A stretch of 64,000 nucleotides of DNA from Sorex araneus (GCF_027595985.1 NC_073302.1:12941811-13005810); one strand, 5' to 3'; shown: positions 1 through 11,462, numbered from the stretch's first letter. Numbers and translations: made by a program. Notes: generated by a model from the letters alone, not told the origin.

Positions 1-659
1 TTAACATCTATAATTGTCAGCAATGTGAAACAGTTCCTTTTTAACAGGTCTGACTTGGGGGGGAAACTCCAAATAATAACAGTGAGTTTTTATTGAAATA
101 TTGAAGGTTATTAAAGTAGCAGCTATTTCTCTGGACTGTGAACTAAAAAACAGCCCCACGCCGGCCGAGAAGAGGAAATATCCCTCTTTCCTGGTTGTTT
201 CCCATTTTCAGGGAGAATCGCGGCATGGCGTCCACCATACTATGAGGCACAGGAAGGGGGATAAGGGGGGGGAAAGGAAAAGGAAAAAGGAAAAAGAAAG
301 AGTTATGTACTTTGGAGCAGTGGGGCTACATATCTCTTCCTTCTAAGCAATGGAAAACTAATTATCAAATGCTTCCTTGGTAGTAGGGCTGTCTTTCTTG
401 GGGGGAAACACCAACAACAATAGTGAGTTTTGTGTTGAAATATGGAATGTAATCAAGGTAAAGAGAAAATGAAGTGAAATTCATTAGTTATACAGTTGGG
501 GGTGGGGGGACGGGGGCGGGGCACATACTGGGGTTTTTGGTGGTGGAATATGGGCACTGGTGAAGGGATGGGTGTTTGAGTATTGTATAACTGAGACATA
601 AACCTGAGAACTTTGTAACTTTCCACATGGTGATTCAATAAAAATTTTTTTTAAAAAAG
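1..659 (+). mobile_element. ORF-less L1-tailed element, cut by window start
   Basis: The sequence matches, in the opposite orientation, the element at 6091-7089. It ends with the shared 3' module: a G-rich tract, a conserved block reading ctttccacatggtgattc, then AATAAA and an A-rich tail at about 637-659. No reading frame is conserved between copies. The 5' end lies outside the window. Confidence 0.8.
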
Positions 660-681
660 AGGTATTTATATGTGAGATAAA

Positions 682-772
682 AATAAGATATGGGGGCAGG
701 AGAAATAGCAGGTAGGGTACTTTTCTTGAACACTGTCAATCCCGGTTCTATCCCTGGTATACACAAAACAAA
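682..772 (+). mobile_element. Degenerate SOR SINE head
   Basis: A diverged tRNA-like head (gagaaatagcaggtagggta, then a box B-like cggttctatccctgg) followed by a short A-rich stretch. The usual 3' half is missing. Confidence 0.5.
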
Positions 773-1055
773 AGACTTCATAGTGCTACTTTGCTGTGTT
801 AATATGGATAAGTGCAAGTTAGTATATATGTAAATTATTTAAGAGTATTTATTTGATTTTTTTATAGTTCAGTATCGTCATTCATTTTAGGTTCATAATA
901 ATAAGCGATCATTTCCAACACTAAAAAAATAGGGTAGAGACAGAATGTCAAAAACAATATGTGTGTGTAACTTTGTAACTAGAGCACTATAACAACAACA
1001 ACAACACACACACACACCAAAAAAAAGCAACAGCCATGAAAAAATTTAAAAAGAC

Positions 1056-1207
1056 AGTGAGTTCTGTTCCATCCTTGCCCACATGGCAGAGCCTGGCAAG
1101 CTATTGGCGTATTTGATATGCCAAAAACAGTAACAAGTCTCACAATAGAGACGTTACTGGTGCCTGCTTGAGCAAATCGATGAGCAACAGGATGACAGTG
1201 ATACAAT
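1056..1207 (+). mobile_element. SOR-B SINE, 5'-truncated
   Basis: Only the SOR-B 3' half is present: gcagagcctggcaagct, then gatatgccaaaaacagtaac, then gagacgttactggtgcc, ending in gatgacagtgatacaatg. The tRNA-like head is absent. Confidence 0.85.
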
Positions 1208-1267
1208 GATGCAGTCTGACCAAAAAACTTCCAGCAAATACAGTACTTCACTTTTAAAAATGTATGG

Positions 1268-1449
1268 GGTTAGAGCAATAGCACAGCGGGTAGGGCATTT
1301 GCCTTGCACGCGGCCAACCCGGGTTCAATTCCCAGCATTCCATATGGTCCCCCAGCACCAACAGGAGTAATTCCTGAGTGCATGAGCCAGGAGTAACCCC
1401 TGTGCATCACTGGGTGTGACCCCCCCCCCCCAAAAAAAGGCCAAAAAAA
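1268..1449 (+). mobile_element. SOR-A SINE, full length
   Basis: The head reads gagcaatagcacagcgggta with box B-like cgggttcaattcc, then the SOR-A body and an A-rich tail. It is flanked by a 10-bp target duplication aaatgtatgg (1258-1267 and 1450-1459). Confidence 0.93.
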
Positions 1450-1459
1450 AAATGTATGG

Positions 1460-1620
1460 CGAGAGATAGTACAGTGGGTAGGTGCTTGCTTTGCAGGCTG
1501 CCAACCCAGGTTTAGCATTTCACATGGTCCCCAAAACTGCCAGGACTAATTCCCGGATGCAGAGCCAGAAGTAAGCCCTGAGCACCACTGGGCCTGGCCC
1601 CAAAACAAACAAAGGCAAAA
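1460..1620 (+). mobile_element. SOR-A SINE, older copy
   Basis: Diverged SOR-A directly abutting the previous one. The target duplication is imperfect (aaatgtatggcgag versus aaatggatggtgag), so the younger SINE sits in the older one's upstream duplication. Confidence 0.8.
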
Positions 1621-2043
1621 AAATGGATGGTGAGCTGACAGAAGGTGGTGCCATTGAAGAGGCTGAGTCATGGAGATCACAAAGCACGTGGACACCTGGG
1701 TAAGCCAATGCCAAAGAGACTCAAGGATCAATAATCCATGTAGGATCAGTAGTCCATATCATATGAATACTGGTATTGATTATTAAGTTATTGAACATCA
1801 ATATTCCCATGTAGGACCAATGAGCATCCTGTGATATCACTTTCTCATTTGTTGGTTGCATTCAGTAACTTGTTGTACTTCGTGTTCCACTGATACAACA
1901 TGGCAGCAAAAAAAAAACAAAAATTGAAGTGCCAGGGGGAAAGTGTTGTGATTCCATCAGATACCTTGCTATCATTCTTTTGATTTTCAGCCACTTCAAA
2001 AAAAATAACACTTGCACATACCAATAGCAGAATAAACTAACTT
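1621..2043. other. Unassigned intergenic sequence
   Basis: No repeat family, RNA gene or conserved reading frame was recognised here. It runs up to the target duplication of the ERV. Confidence 0.5.
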
Positions 2044-2049
2044 GAAGAC

Positions 2050-3067
2050 TGTAAAAAACTAAGGCTCGCCAAGGGGCGCGTGCACTCGCGGACTCTCTGG
2101 GCGGCTCTGTCTCACCACCCACGTTCGGTGCTCTGGAACCGCTGTGTATGGGCTGGATCAGGACGGCTGGTGGTTAAGGACAGGCGAAGGAAGAACGAGG
2201 ATCAAGCTGCTTGCTGATTAGTTACCATTTATTCAATATTCCATCTTTCTCATCTCCCGCACTCCTAGCTCCGTCTTCTCTCTCCATCAACTGCAGCCTC
2301 TCTCCTCTCTTGTCTCTCCTCCTACTTCTAGGCTACTCCCAGCCAGGTAGCAAAATCAAGATAAGAAAGCCCTTCCTGAGGGCAGGGCATTCCAAAGCCT
2401 TTCCTGACTCTTAAGGTTTTTTTTTTTCCTTAGTCCAAACACTTATTAACATCTTAATACTACTTATTTTTGTATGGACATAGCAAGAGATATATTGAGG
2501 TTTGCAAGGCAGCTCTCCTGGCAACATCTTGCCACAGACTCAGATTACAGCACTCAGGCCAGATTAATCATTCCTCACCCTAGCAGGGTCCAAATCTAGT
2601 TATCACTGTTTGGATCATGACAACATTTGTCCATGATCAAGCTCTTAACTTATAGTTAAGCATTAGGCACTTTGGCCAGGCCCATCTCGATGCCAGGTTA
2701 GCACACAACTCACCGCTTGCCCTGGGTACGTCTCGTCCCTGGTCAGGACCCTGCTTTTGGGGGTGTTAGGAAGTAAGAGCAGCTGAGGCTTAGGTCGAGA
2801 GAACAGATGCCCAGGAGGAAAATATCATGTAGAGTTAAATGACTCCCAGGTTACAAAAGCATAACATTTGCTAAGTCTTCCTGTGTCCATACAAAAAGGA
2901 CATTGCTCTGAATAAACTATGCAAAGGACTCAAGGAGAAGAGAAAAACATTATTTGCAAGTGAACAGAACACTAAGAAAGAAGCTACAAATAAACAAAGT
3001 GGAATGGGAGCACTATAGTGGGAGTAACCCAATAAACCTAAACTACCTGAGGCTATGTTATCCTACA
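2050..3067 (-). repeat. 3' LTR of the ERV, complete
   Basis: 1018 bp beginning TGTAGG and ending TTTTACA on the minus strand, directly after the polypurine tract. A polyadenylation signal AATAAA lies at 2228-2233 (minus strand), about 180 bp before the LTR end, and is followed by a GC-rich U5-like stretch. Confidence 0.88.
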
Positions 3068-3086
3068 TATCCCCCTTTTTCTTTTT
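3068..3086 (-). promoter_or_regulatory. ERV polypurine tract
   Basis: Read on the minus strand this is five A, G, five A, five G, then ATA directly before the LTR start TGTAGG. This is the expected plus-strand primer site of a retrovirus and fixes the element's orientation. Confidence 0.85.
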
Positions 3087-4219
3087 ACAAAAACACAAAA
3101 ATTTGAAAATGAGGAACAATTCCAAATCACAATACAATTTCAAATCACAATACAGTCTTATTAGTTGTACTAAGATTTCAGTCCAACCCTGGGCCCTGAG
3201 CAGTGCTTGAAGTAAAGCATCCAGTTGTCCTGCACTGTCCAGGGATGATAAGAGTCACCAATGATAAGTCATTTAGTCCCATTTTGAAGAAATGAAGTGT
3301 CTGGATCAAAACTGAAGAGTTGTTCTTGTAACAGCATCAGTAGTGGTAGCAGCACTGAGTCTCAGGGGAGCAGCAATTAGAAGTCCAGTATATTTCAGGA
3401 AGCACTGGATCAGTCAGGGAGCACTGGAACTGGAGCACCATAACTCCTGGCAGGAGAACTTCAGCAGAGGAATGCAGCCATTCTCTGGTCTGGTTCCTCG
3501 GCAGTCATAGATGTGCAACCTAGCTTATGTTTGAGAAAAAACACTGTTTTAAAGTTATCAGAGGCTTTGACAGTTGGGGTTTGGTCTCCATGCCTGTGAA
3601 TAGAGTCAGAGGGAAGCTCCAGTACAAATGGATATCCTAGAGAGAAATGAAAAGGTGTTCCTGTTAAAAGCCATTCCTTTCTCCTTCAGGAACCTGTGAA
3701 TTCCAAGGAAAGGGTAAAAGTAAAATATTGTTAATTCAAAATATGGAGGCCTGGTCGTTCTCCAATCCACAACCTGTAAAAGAGGGTATAAGGAAAGGTC
3801 TTAATGTGACCTCATGAAATGTGTAAGGAGCTAGAGGCCTTTGCTCTAGGTCCCCTCACGCTGGCTCCTCTTGTTTCCTTGTGATTTCCAGCTTGGAGCT
3901 AAAATTCAAAGCGTTGTGAGTCTCTGGAGGTCTGAGATCCAAATCAGGTGGTTGAATTCTGCTTCTGATGAGAAGTAAAGGGATCCAAAGTTTCTTAGTG
4001 GGGTTATCATCTGTTGAAAATAAAAGCATAACCTCTTCCTCGAATGAGAAGTTTTCCTGCTACATTCAATTGAGAAAATAGCTCCTTTTTGTATTTGATT
4101 TAATATGCCATATGTCCACTGAAAACATAGAGGTGGTGGGCTTAAAGCCACAGTGTTCTTTACTGAAAAGGGGTTGTAGTAACTGTATCGGGGCAGGGAA
4201 TAGGCTGCTCTTCCTGCCA
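3087..4219 (-). other. Unrecognised ERV interior
   Basis: Lies between the last zinc-knuckle codons of gag and the polypurine tract. Minus-strand frames are short and interrupted, and I recognise no protease, reverse transcriptase, integrase or envelope motif. It may be a deletion-joined remnant of the pol-env region or non-viral sequence. Confidence 0.5.
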
Positions 4220-5908
4220 TCACTGGCTGCAGCGATTATACTGATTGGAGCTCTGAAACTGCACACTGGGGAAAGGGGCTGCAACTGGGAACATCCCCTG
4301 ATTTTGCGGGGCCTGGGTCTGGCCCCCTTGCAGGTGTCCCGAGTTGCGGTCACCCACTACATCAAAATTAAAGCGACAATCTCTGGCCCAATGATTTCCC
4401 CTCTTACATTGGGGACAGGGCCCGGGAGGTGTAAGTCTGGCTCTGCAGTCTCTGGCCCAGGGGTTTCCCTTCTTACACCTGGGGCAGGGCCCAGGACATG
4501 CTCTCACAGTAGCACGGCTTGGGGGCGCATTGCAATCTTTACGAAAGTGGCCTGGTTTTCCACAATTAAAACGTCATTTCTGAGCTTGTCTCTGTAAGGC
4601 ATAGACCTGCACCTTATGTTTAGAAGAGCCAACATTCCAGCATGCTTCCAAGTACCCGAATATGTTTTCCTTCTCCTTAATAGGGCGCAGAATGGCCTGG
4701 CAATCCTCATTAGCATTTTCAAAGGCCAATAGTTTAGTCAACAGCTCCTGAGTTGCCTTATTCTTAACCTGCATTTCAATGGCTTTCCTCAACCTTCCTA
4801 TGAAATCTGCATAAAGTTCTGATGCTCTCTGGAAAATCTCTGTAAAACTTCCCTTAAATTCTGCTTCTGCATAAATCTTCTCCCATGCACACAGGGCTGC
4901 ATCACGGACATGAGCAAAAACAGCACGAGGCAAGGTGACTTTGCCTTTCTGGGTCGCGCCATTTCCCTTCACCAGTTAACATCTCACAAGTCAACTCAAT
5001 CCCTGAAAAGTTTTGTCCAGCATGGCCTAGGCCTTGAAGCTCTGCCTTGGCCTCATTATAGAGCCACATTCTCCACTCCAAGTACTGAGAAGGGCTCAAG
5101 CATGTCTTAGCAACCATGTGAAAATCATGAGGTACCCAGTAGGACTTTTTACTCCAGTATGCAAGATACTCCCTACAGTACAGAGATGTAGGCCCGTACG
5201 AGACACAGGCCTGTTTGAAACGACTGAGAGAATCCATCCTTAACCTGCGATAAGATGGATGCTGCTTCTTCTCTGCCTGGACGGGGTGATTGGGAGCATG
5301 TCCCGAGCGGTCTGGAGGCCCATTGGTTGAGTCACTCTCGGACTCAGAATCTGAGTAAGTGGTAGCAGACTCATAACCTGCATCATTTCCATCTAATGCG
5401 CTGGAAGTAGAGCTATTTCCACCAGCCTCAGAAGTATTTTTATTATGAAAACCCTTTTGAGACTTAGGTGTGGGAGGAGCTGAGGCCGTATTATTCCTAA
5501 TGTTCTCCACATCAATTGCACTATTCAAAAACAGAAGAATAGAATAACAATCTCCCATGTAATCCAGAATTCCACGAGGATCTCAGTCCCTTCCTTAGAT
5601 GCCTTAGAGACATTATTCTTAACTCTTTTCCAAATCTTGGCTTCTAGAGTTCCTTCATCTGGGAACCATGGGTTAACCTCATAAACTACTTTAAAGCAGG
5701 ACTGGAGTTGGTCTCTGGAAATGCAGAGTTCCGGGTCTCCTATTCTGCAGGAGAGAGACTGAATCAAATCCATAAATGACTTGCCCTGTTCAGTCTGGCT
5801 CGAGAAAATATGAAAACTCTTGGGAAGGCCCAGAATCTGCCCCATCTTAGTGGGGGATTGCTGTGAGGATTCTAATCCCCAGCATACTAAAAAATCCTGT
5901 TCTCCCAC
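4220..5908 (-). pseudogene. gag: Betaretrovirus-like gag pseudogene
   Basis: Minus-strand fragments in order are a matrix-like N-terminus (from 5908, with Met-Gly starts at 5908 and 5845), a capsid stretch (5558-4902), the capsid C-terminal domain (4972-4574) and a nucleocapsid part. The capsid fragment carries a major homology region with the Q-x3-E-x7-R pattern (4793-4831). Three CCHC-like zinc knuckles follow: 4532-4573 lacks its first Cys, 4445-4486 has Pro for His, and 4376-4417 is intact. Frame changes near 5525-5558 and 4902-4972, plus a stop at 4574-4576, break the gene. Confidence 0.88.
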
Positions 5909-5987
5909 TCACTTTCTAGAGTGGGGGTGCACCGAACACTATTCTTACCTTTAGTTGGTAGTTCAGGCCCGCTCCAGGGACTACAGC

Positions 5988-6055
5988 TGTAAAAACTAAG
6001 TAACCCAATAAGTAACCCAATAAACCTAAACTACCTGAGGCTATGTTATCCTACA
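5988..6055 (-). repeat. 5' LTR remnant of the ERV, internally deleted
   Basis: 68 bp that keep both LTR termini. The plus-strand left end TGTAAAAACTAAG matches 2050 onward and the right end cctgaggctatgttatcc matches the right end at 3067. About 950 bp between them are missing, and a 12-bp unit (taacccaataag) is partly duplicated at the join. Confidence 0.85.
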
Positions 6056-6089
6056 GAAGACAAGTTGTGAATATGTAGTTAATACTTTT

Positions 6090-7089
6090 TTTTTTAACTT
6101 TAACTTGATATGCCTATATTTTATTAAGGTAATAACATTTTTTTAACTTTTTATTAAATCACCATGTGGAAAGTTACAAAGTTCTCAGGTTTATGTCTCA
6201 GTTATACAATATTCAAACACCCATCCCTTCACCAGTGCCCACAGTCCACCACCAAAAACCCCAGTATACCCCCCGCCCCCACCCCCTACTCCCTACTGTA
6301 TAACTAATGAATTTCACTTCATTTGCTCTTTACCTTGATTACATTCAATATTTCAACACAAAACTCACTATAGTTGTTGGAGTTTCCACCCAAGAGAGAC
6401 AGACCTACTACCAAGGAAGCATTTGATAATTAGTTTTCCATTGCTGGGAATGAAGAGATATGGAGCCCCACTGCTACAAGTACATAACTATTCTTCTTCT
6501 TTTTTTTTTCCTTTTTCCTTTTCCCTTTTTTTTTTTCACCCTCATCCTCCATCCCGCGCCTCATAGTATGGTGTACACCACTCCACAACGGCCAGCGTGG
6601 GGCTTTTGCTTAGTTCACAGTCCAGAGAGGTGGCTGCTACATTAATAACCTTCAATATTTCAACAAAAACTTACTGTTATTATTTGGAGTTTCCCCCCCC
6701 CCCAAGTGAGACCTTTCAAAGGAACCGTTTCACATAGCTGACAATTATAGATGTTAAGTCGCGTGGACGCTGCTGTGTCCGCGCGGTTTTGGATTTCTTT
6801 ATAAAGTCCAGGGAAAATTCTACCAGAAATTGCATATCCCAGTTTGCAGTCCCAGTGCATTGTCATTAGAAGCTGCGCTGGATGCCCGAAAGTGTTAGGT
6901 CTCTGGAATCAAAGTCTTTAGGTGCAGAGGGTCCGTTTCCCTCTCAGCAGCTCCGAATTTATCTGGGCTGAGGGCGTGCCGGTTACACTCCCTTCCCATG
7001 AGTCCCTGGGAGCCCCAAATGTAGAAATCGAATACCTCTGGGTTAGGATTCTCAGAGATGGCACCTGCCATGCGGTTGCTGCCTCTCTA
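6090..7089 (-). mobile_element. ORF-less L1-tailed element with 3' transduction
   Basis: Flanked by a 14-bp duplication tagttaatactttt (6076-6089, 7090-7103). Read on the minus strand it has a GC-rich 5' part (about 6760-7089), the common middle block, a G-rich tract and the shared ccacatggtga tail at about 6160. Beyond its own A-tail lies about 40 bp of foreign sequence with its own AATAAA (6120-6125) and a second A-tail before the duplication. No conserved ORF. Confidence 0.85.
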
Positions 7090-7215
7090 TAGTTAATACT
7101 TTTACCAGAAAGCTTTAAAGGATGTTTCTCTAGCACTAAATGAAGTTATTTAATCCATTTCTGTGTAAAATTCATGAACTATGGTGAGAACTCTGAATAC
7201 AGGATAGCTGTGAAT

Positions 7216-8044
7216 TTTTTTTATTTTTAATTTTTATTATTATTGAATCACCATGTGGAAAATTACGATGTTTTCAGGCGTAAGTCTCAGTTATACAATG
7301 CTGAAACACATATTCCACCACCAAAAAACACCCAGTATACTTCCCATCCCTCCCTCCCCCACCTGTATAACTGATAAATCTCACTTTACTTTCTCTTTAC
7401 TTTGGTTACGTTCAATATTTCAACAAAAAACTCACTATTATTATTAGGAGTTCTACACTAGAGACAGACCTGCTGTGGAGAGATATGAGGCCACGATTGT
7501 GGCCGCGCGGTTTTGGGTTTCTGTATTTTAGCAACTAAGTCCAAGGAAATTTCTTCCAGAAGTTGGATCATTGCAGGCTTGTATCTCTCATTAGTGGTCC
7601 TCATAATATGGCGGTCGCCACACCCTTCCCCCCCAGCAAGGAAAAGGGGAGGGAGAAAAACCTTTCCCCTCCAGGGCAGGCATGGGGCCTCGACTTAATT
7701 CTCAGTCTGGAGACATTCTGCAAGAAGATGCTGGTACCAAAAGGATTATAACTGCCAGCAGCCTCTGCATTCTGAGATTGGTTTCTGGGCCTCTGGGATA
7801 ATGGACTCTTAGGGGCGGTGGAGCCATTCCTGAGCATATATTTTGTATATCAGGAAAGGTCTCGGCTTATGCGGCCTCAAAGTTTGGAGGTGTCCCATTC
7901 CCATTCCCATTGTACCTTCTCCGTCTGGCCCCCCCGGTGTTATTGGCCCTGTCTGGGGTCCGGAGTATCTCCAGCCGGCGGTGCCCGCCGGAGCGGCCCA
8001 AATTCTTCACTGCTGATTATGGCAAGATGTCGCCGAGGGCAGGC
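7216..8044 (-). mobile_element. ORF-less L1-tailed element, 829 bp
   Basis: Flanked by tagctgtgaat (7205-7215 and 8045-8055). On the minus strand it begins with a GC-rich block (ctccggaccccagacagggc) resembling the monomers at 15574-16048, then the middle block and the L1-like 3' end near 7250. No ORF is shared with other copies. Confidence 0.85.
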
Positions 8045-8055
8045 TAGCTGTGAAT

Positions 8056-8597
8056 ATTAAGAAACGGTCTCATAGACTATTGTTCTATGGTAGACTCTCC
8101 AAGTTTTCGTTGATTAGGAAATAAGGAGCATTAAACAGAGAGATAGAGGAGGAAGGGAAAGGAAACTTGATAGGAGATTCTTCTCTTTCTTAAAGCAAAT
8201 CCAAGCTGTTTAGAGAAGTTAATGCACCCTGGGAACCCCAATACACCTCATGCACTGTCATCTCTTCTAGGTCTCTGTGTTATGGATGCACTGCAACTTA
8301 AGGTGTTTGCAGATCACTTCCTGGTCATAAACAACAATGCTACAGAAGCCAATGAAGAGGGACATTTCCAGCACCCAGACTCCAGGACTTAAGTTAGTGG
8401 ATGGCACCATGGTATCTAAATACCTGATAAAGCAGTGAACACAATTCACGTCAGTGCTAAGTGAACTGAGCACTTGGTGTAGTGTTCAGAAGACTTCTAA
8501 GACAGAAGACAGCAGGGAGAGTCAAAATATGGCAATGCATATATCAAACAGGGAAATTGAATAGAGGTTTTAGTGAAATAAATCTCATATTTTGGAT
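8056..8597. other. Unassigned intergenic sequence
   Basis: I see no recognisable repeat, RNA gene or conserved ORF. Confidence 0.5.
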
Positions 8598-8599
8598 TT

Positions 8600-8757
8600 G
8601 GTTTGTTTGTTGTCTTGGAGCCACACCCAGTAATGCCTAGGGCTTTTTCTTGGCTCTATGTTCAGGGGTCAATTCTGGTGGGGCTCTGGAACCATATGTG
8701 ATGCTAAGGACTGAATCTGGGTCTGATCCCTTAGCCTCCGTACTATCTCTCTGACCC
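8600..8757 (-). mobile_element. Old SOR-A-related SINE
   Basis: Minus-strand SINE with a diverged body (gagccacacccagtaatgcc) and head (ctatctctctgaccc). No clear target duplication. Confidence 0.7.
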
Positions 8758-8902
8758 TTAAGTCTCACATTTTTGTTGTGACTGGTGGGAGATGTGAGAA
8801 ATATTTCTTAGGTATTTCCTTTGGAATACACAGCAGACTAGTGGTGCCATGACTGGGGGTTGGCGGAGATGGAATAAGTACTTAACAAGTAAGAAGATTT
8901 AT

Positions 8903-9408
8903 TTATTTTTTTTTATTTTTTATTAGTGAATCACCATTTGGTACAGTTACAAACTTACGAACTTTCATGCTTGCATTTCAGTCATACAATGATTGTTTAC
9001 CCATCCCTCCACCAGTGCCCATTCTCCTCCACCAGTGTTCCCAGTACCTTTCCCTCCATCCCCATCCCATCCCCCACCACCCCACCCTACTTCTTAGGCA
9101 GGGCATTCCTTTTTGATCTTCTCTCCTTTTGGGTGTTGTGGTTTGCAATAGAGGTATTGAGTGTCCATCATGTTCAGTCTATAGTCTACTTTTGGCATGC
9201 ATCTTTCAACCCAAACGGGTCCTCCCAACATCCTTTACTTGGTGTTCCCTTCTCTATCTGAGCTGCCTTTTCCCCCAGCATATGAAGCTGCTTTCCAAGT
9301 CATGGAGCAGACCTCATGGTCCTTATCTCTACTACTCTTGGATGTTAGTCTCTCATTCTGTTACTTTATATTCTGCAGATGAGCGCAATCTTTCTATGTC
9401 TATCAATA
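8903..9408 (-). mobile_element. L1 3' end (3' UTR), 5'-truncated
   Basis: Begins with a T-rich tract and gtgaatcaccattt (an inverted L1 3' end), then the conserved caccagtgcccattct block and UTR sequence shared with 46.03-46.7 kb. An imperfect duplication is suggested by taagaagatttattt versus ataagagggtttattt. Confidence 0.8.
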
Positions 9409-9469
9409 AGAGGGTTTATTTCTGAAGGATGAAAAATATTTTAGCGGTAGAACTGCTTTGGCTATTTAG

Positions 9470-10085
9470 GGGGTTCATGAATCTATATAAATTTAGCAGT
9501 GTTCATTCCAAGTTCTTAAAGAACGTTACTGGAATTTTAAAGGAGATTGCATAGGGTCTGCAAAAGTCTTTGGGTAAAAGTTTATTTTGACAGTATTCTT
9601 CTAATTCATGAACATGGAAAATTTTTTCATTTCCTTCCCCCTTTTATATTTTTTCAATACTGACATAGTCCTTACCCATGATTAGTCTGTTCAAGTTTTC
9701 TACTTCTTGATTTAGCCACAGAAAATGATGATTCTAAAAATTTATCACGTTTTTTAAGTTAGTGAGCTCAATGGCATATAGTTGTTCATAGACTCCTCTG
9801 AGGATCTTTTTGTACTTCTGAGATATCTGTTGTAATTACTCCTCTTTCATCTATGACCTGATTTGAGCTTTCTCAGTTTGCATGTTCACATTTGCCCCAG
9901 TCACATTATTTACTGGCTCAAGTAACTTACCAACAATGGTCAATAGTTGTTTTCCAGACAAATATCATATTCTTCCTTAACCCCTTTAAAATATGTTCTA
10001 TTTCGTTTCCTTTATGCTCTTCTTGCGTATATTATTTTATGCTTTCAATTAAGGCTTCAAAAAGTGCTAAAGCACTCATGATCTG
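9470..10085 (-). mobile_element. Ancient L1 ORF2 remnant
   Basis: The order of blocks (gttactggaattttaaaggag; later gagctcaatggcatatagtt; then tctgttgtaattactcctc) matches the inverted reverse-transcriptase region of mammalian L1 ORF2. Many stops and indels make it noncoding. Confidence 0.75.
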
Positions 10086-10104
10086 GGTTTAGTTTCCACT
10101 TGAA

Positions 10105-10283
10105 GATAATAACCAGTGGGTAAGGCATTTGCCTTGCACACGGTCGACCAGCTTCAATCCCCAGCATCCCATAAGTCCCCTGCGCACTGCCAGGAGTAAT
10201 TCCTGAGTGCAGAGTCAGGAGTATCCCTGAGTATCCCTGAGCATCTCCAGGTATGGCCAAAAGCAAACAAATAAACAAACAAA
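10105..10283 (+). mobile_element. SOR-A SINE, 5'-eroded
   Basis: Starts in the head (ccagtgggtaaggcatttgc) and has the SOR-A body with an internal duplication of ctgagtatcc. The tail is rich in caaa repeats. Confidence 0.85.
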
Positions 10284-10295
10284 ATACCAGTAACC

Positions 10296-10510
10296 GTGGG
10301 CTAGGGATAGCTTAGTGGTAGAGACCATGCCTAGCTTCTATGAGGTCTATAGTTCGCAATCCCTGAGCATTACCAAGTGCACCCCGGTGACTGCCGAGCA
10401 GCCCTGCACAGCAAGGCTGGTCTTCAGACCACCACATCCATTATCAGCTGAGTGAGCATCATCATAAGGGACCTCGGCACCCTGAGCACTTATACAATTG
10501 CCAGGAATTA
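10296..10510 (+). mobile_element. tRNA-headed SINE of a different, older type
   Basis: The head gggatagcttagtggtagag resembles box A, and tagttcgcaatccctgag resembles box B, about 40 bp apart. The following body (cagccctgcacagcaaggct) is unlike SOR-A or SOR-B and resembles that at 56057-56265. No A-tail or duplication is clear. Confidence 0.6.
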
Positions 10511-11460
10511 GATGAGGACTAAAATTGAAAGTTAAAAGATAAAAGCTACAAAAAATTCCAAACACACATGTGCCTCCACACTTCACACTAATATATGCAC
10601 TTTCTTTCTGCTACAACTAATGACCATTATGAAAAGCATGTCTGCTAGGCTAAAATTGCTAACTAATTGATGTCATGATGATAGAAAAATTCACTTTTTT
10701 CCTCTTTAAGTTCAAATCAAAACATAAAAAATTTAGACATTTGTTTTTAAGCTTTGCCTTCTATTAAAAGAAAACACTTTGAATTGCCCAAAATAATCAC
10801 CATTGATACTTCTAGAATTTAGTATCATGTTTCCTAGGACACTATCTTCAATAACAATAAACATAAAATACTAAAGATACAACACTTTGTTTCACAAACA
10901 TCTAACTGACCCTCATTCATTATCTCTTTCTCCTCATTATGAGAATCTTTCTAGCAGGTTTTGGGCCAAACCTGGCTGGGGTTGCAAGAGCCAGTTCCAG
11001 ACCCACTTTGGGTCTGGAGATTTCACAATGTCTTTAAGAGTGCAACAGCCTGGTTCTAAGTGCAAACTGAAAATGCAGGTACAAGACATTGAAGCTGGGA
11101 TGCTCTCATGCTATTATTTTCACTGACTTATGCCACCTCCGAGCATAGTTTAGAACACACAGGGGCCTCAAATGCTGTCAACATTCTTACCTAACTCTCA
11201 GCAGCCATGAGTCCACGTAGCATTGCAGGAATTAGAGATCTAGGATAATGCTAGTGGGGACTGGGCAAAGGAAGAGGTTATTACATAAGATTTCCTCACA
11301 TTTGTAATACCAAATGAGGTATCTCATGTCTAATAGTTATGTGAACGCTAGAAAAATCACTTATCTCTTGATTCAGTATTCTGGTAAATGGTAAATATGT
11401 TAAGGTACATTTCCTAGTTTGGGATAAAAAGCCACAGCACAAATGGTAGAAAAGTAAGCT
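10511..11460. other. Unassigned intergenic sequence
   Basis: AT-rich, with no repeat family or gene recognised. Confidence 0.5.
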
Positions 11461-11462
11461 TT

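Larger units (their letters stand above)
2044..6061 (-). mobile_element. Class II endogenous retrovirus, gag-only, with both LTR edges
   Basis: The element reads right to left. Its outer borders are TG...CA with a perfect 6-bp target duplication GAAGAC at 2044-2049 and 6056-6061, so both insertion junctions are preserved. From its 5' side it has a collapsed 68-bp LTR (5988-6055), a short leader, a broken gag (about 4220-5908), about 1.1 kb of unrecognised sequence, a polypurine tract (3071-3086) and a complete 1018-bp LTR (2050-3067). No protease, polymerase or envelope block was recognised. The 6-bp duplication and gag features fit betaretrovirus-like class II elements. It cannot encode an intact protein. 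Confidence 0.9.

Noticed and set aside
4112..4597. 161-codon plus-strand frame
   Set aside because: It lies antisense to the ERV gag nucleocapsid region, which has retroviral motifs on the minus strand.
5940..5987. ERV primer-binding site
   Set aside because: No TGG-led 18-mer matching a known tRNA 3' end sits at the expected position right after the collapsed LTR, so none is annotated.
10296..10370. A functional tRNA gene
   Set aside because: Box A- and B-like blocks are present, but the cloverleaf stems do not pair well and the unit continues into a SINE body.
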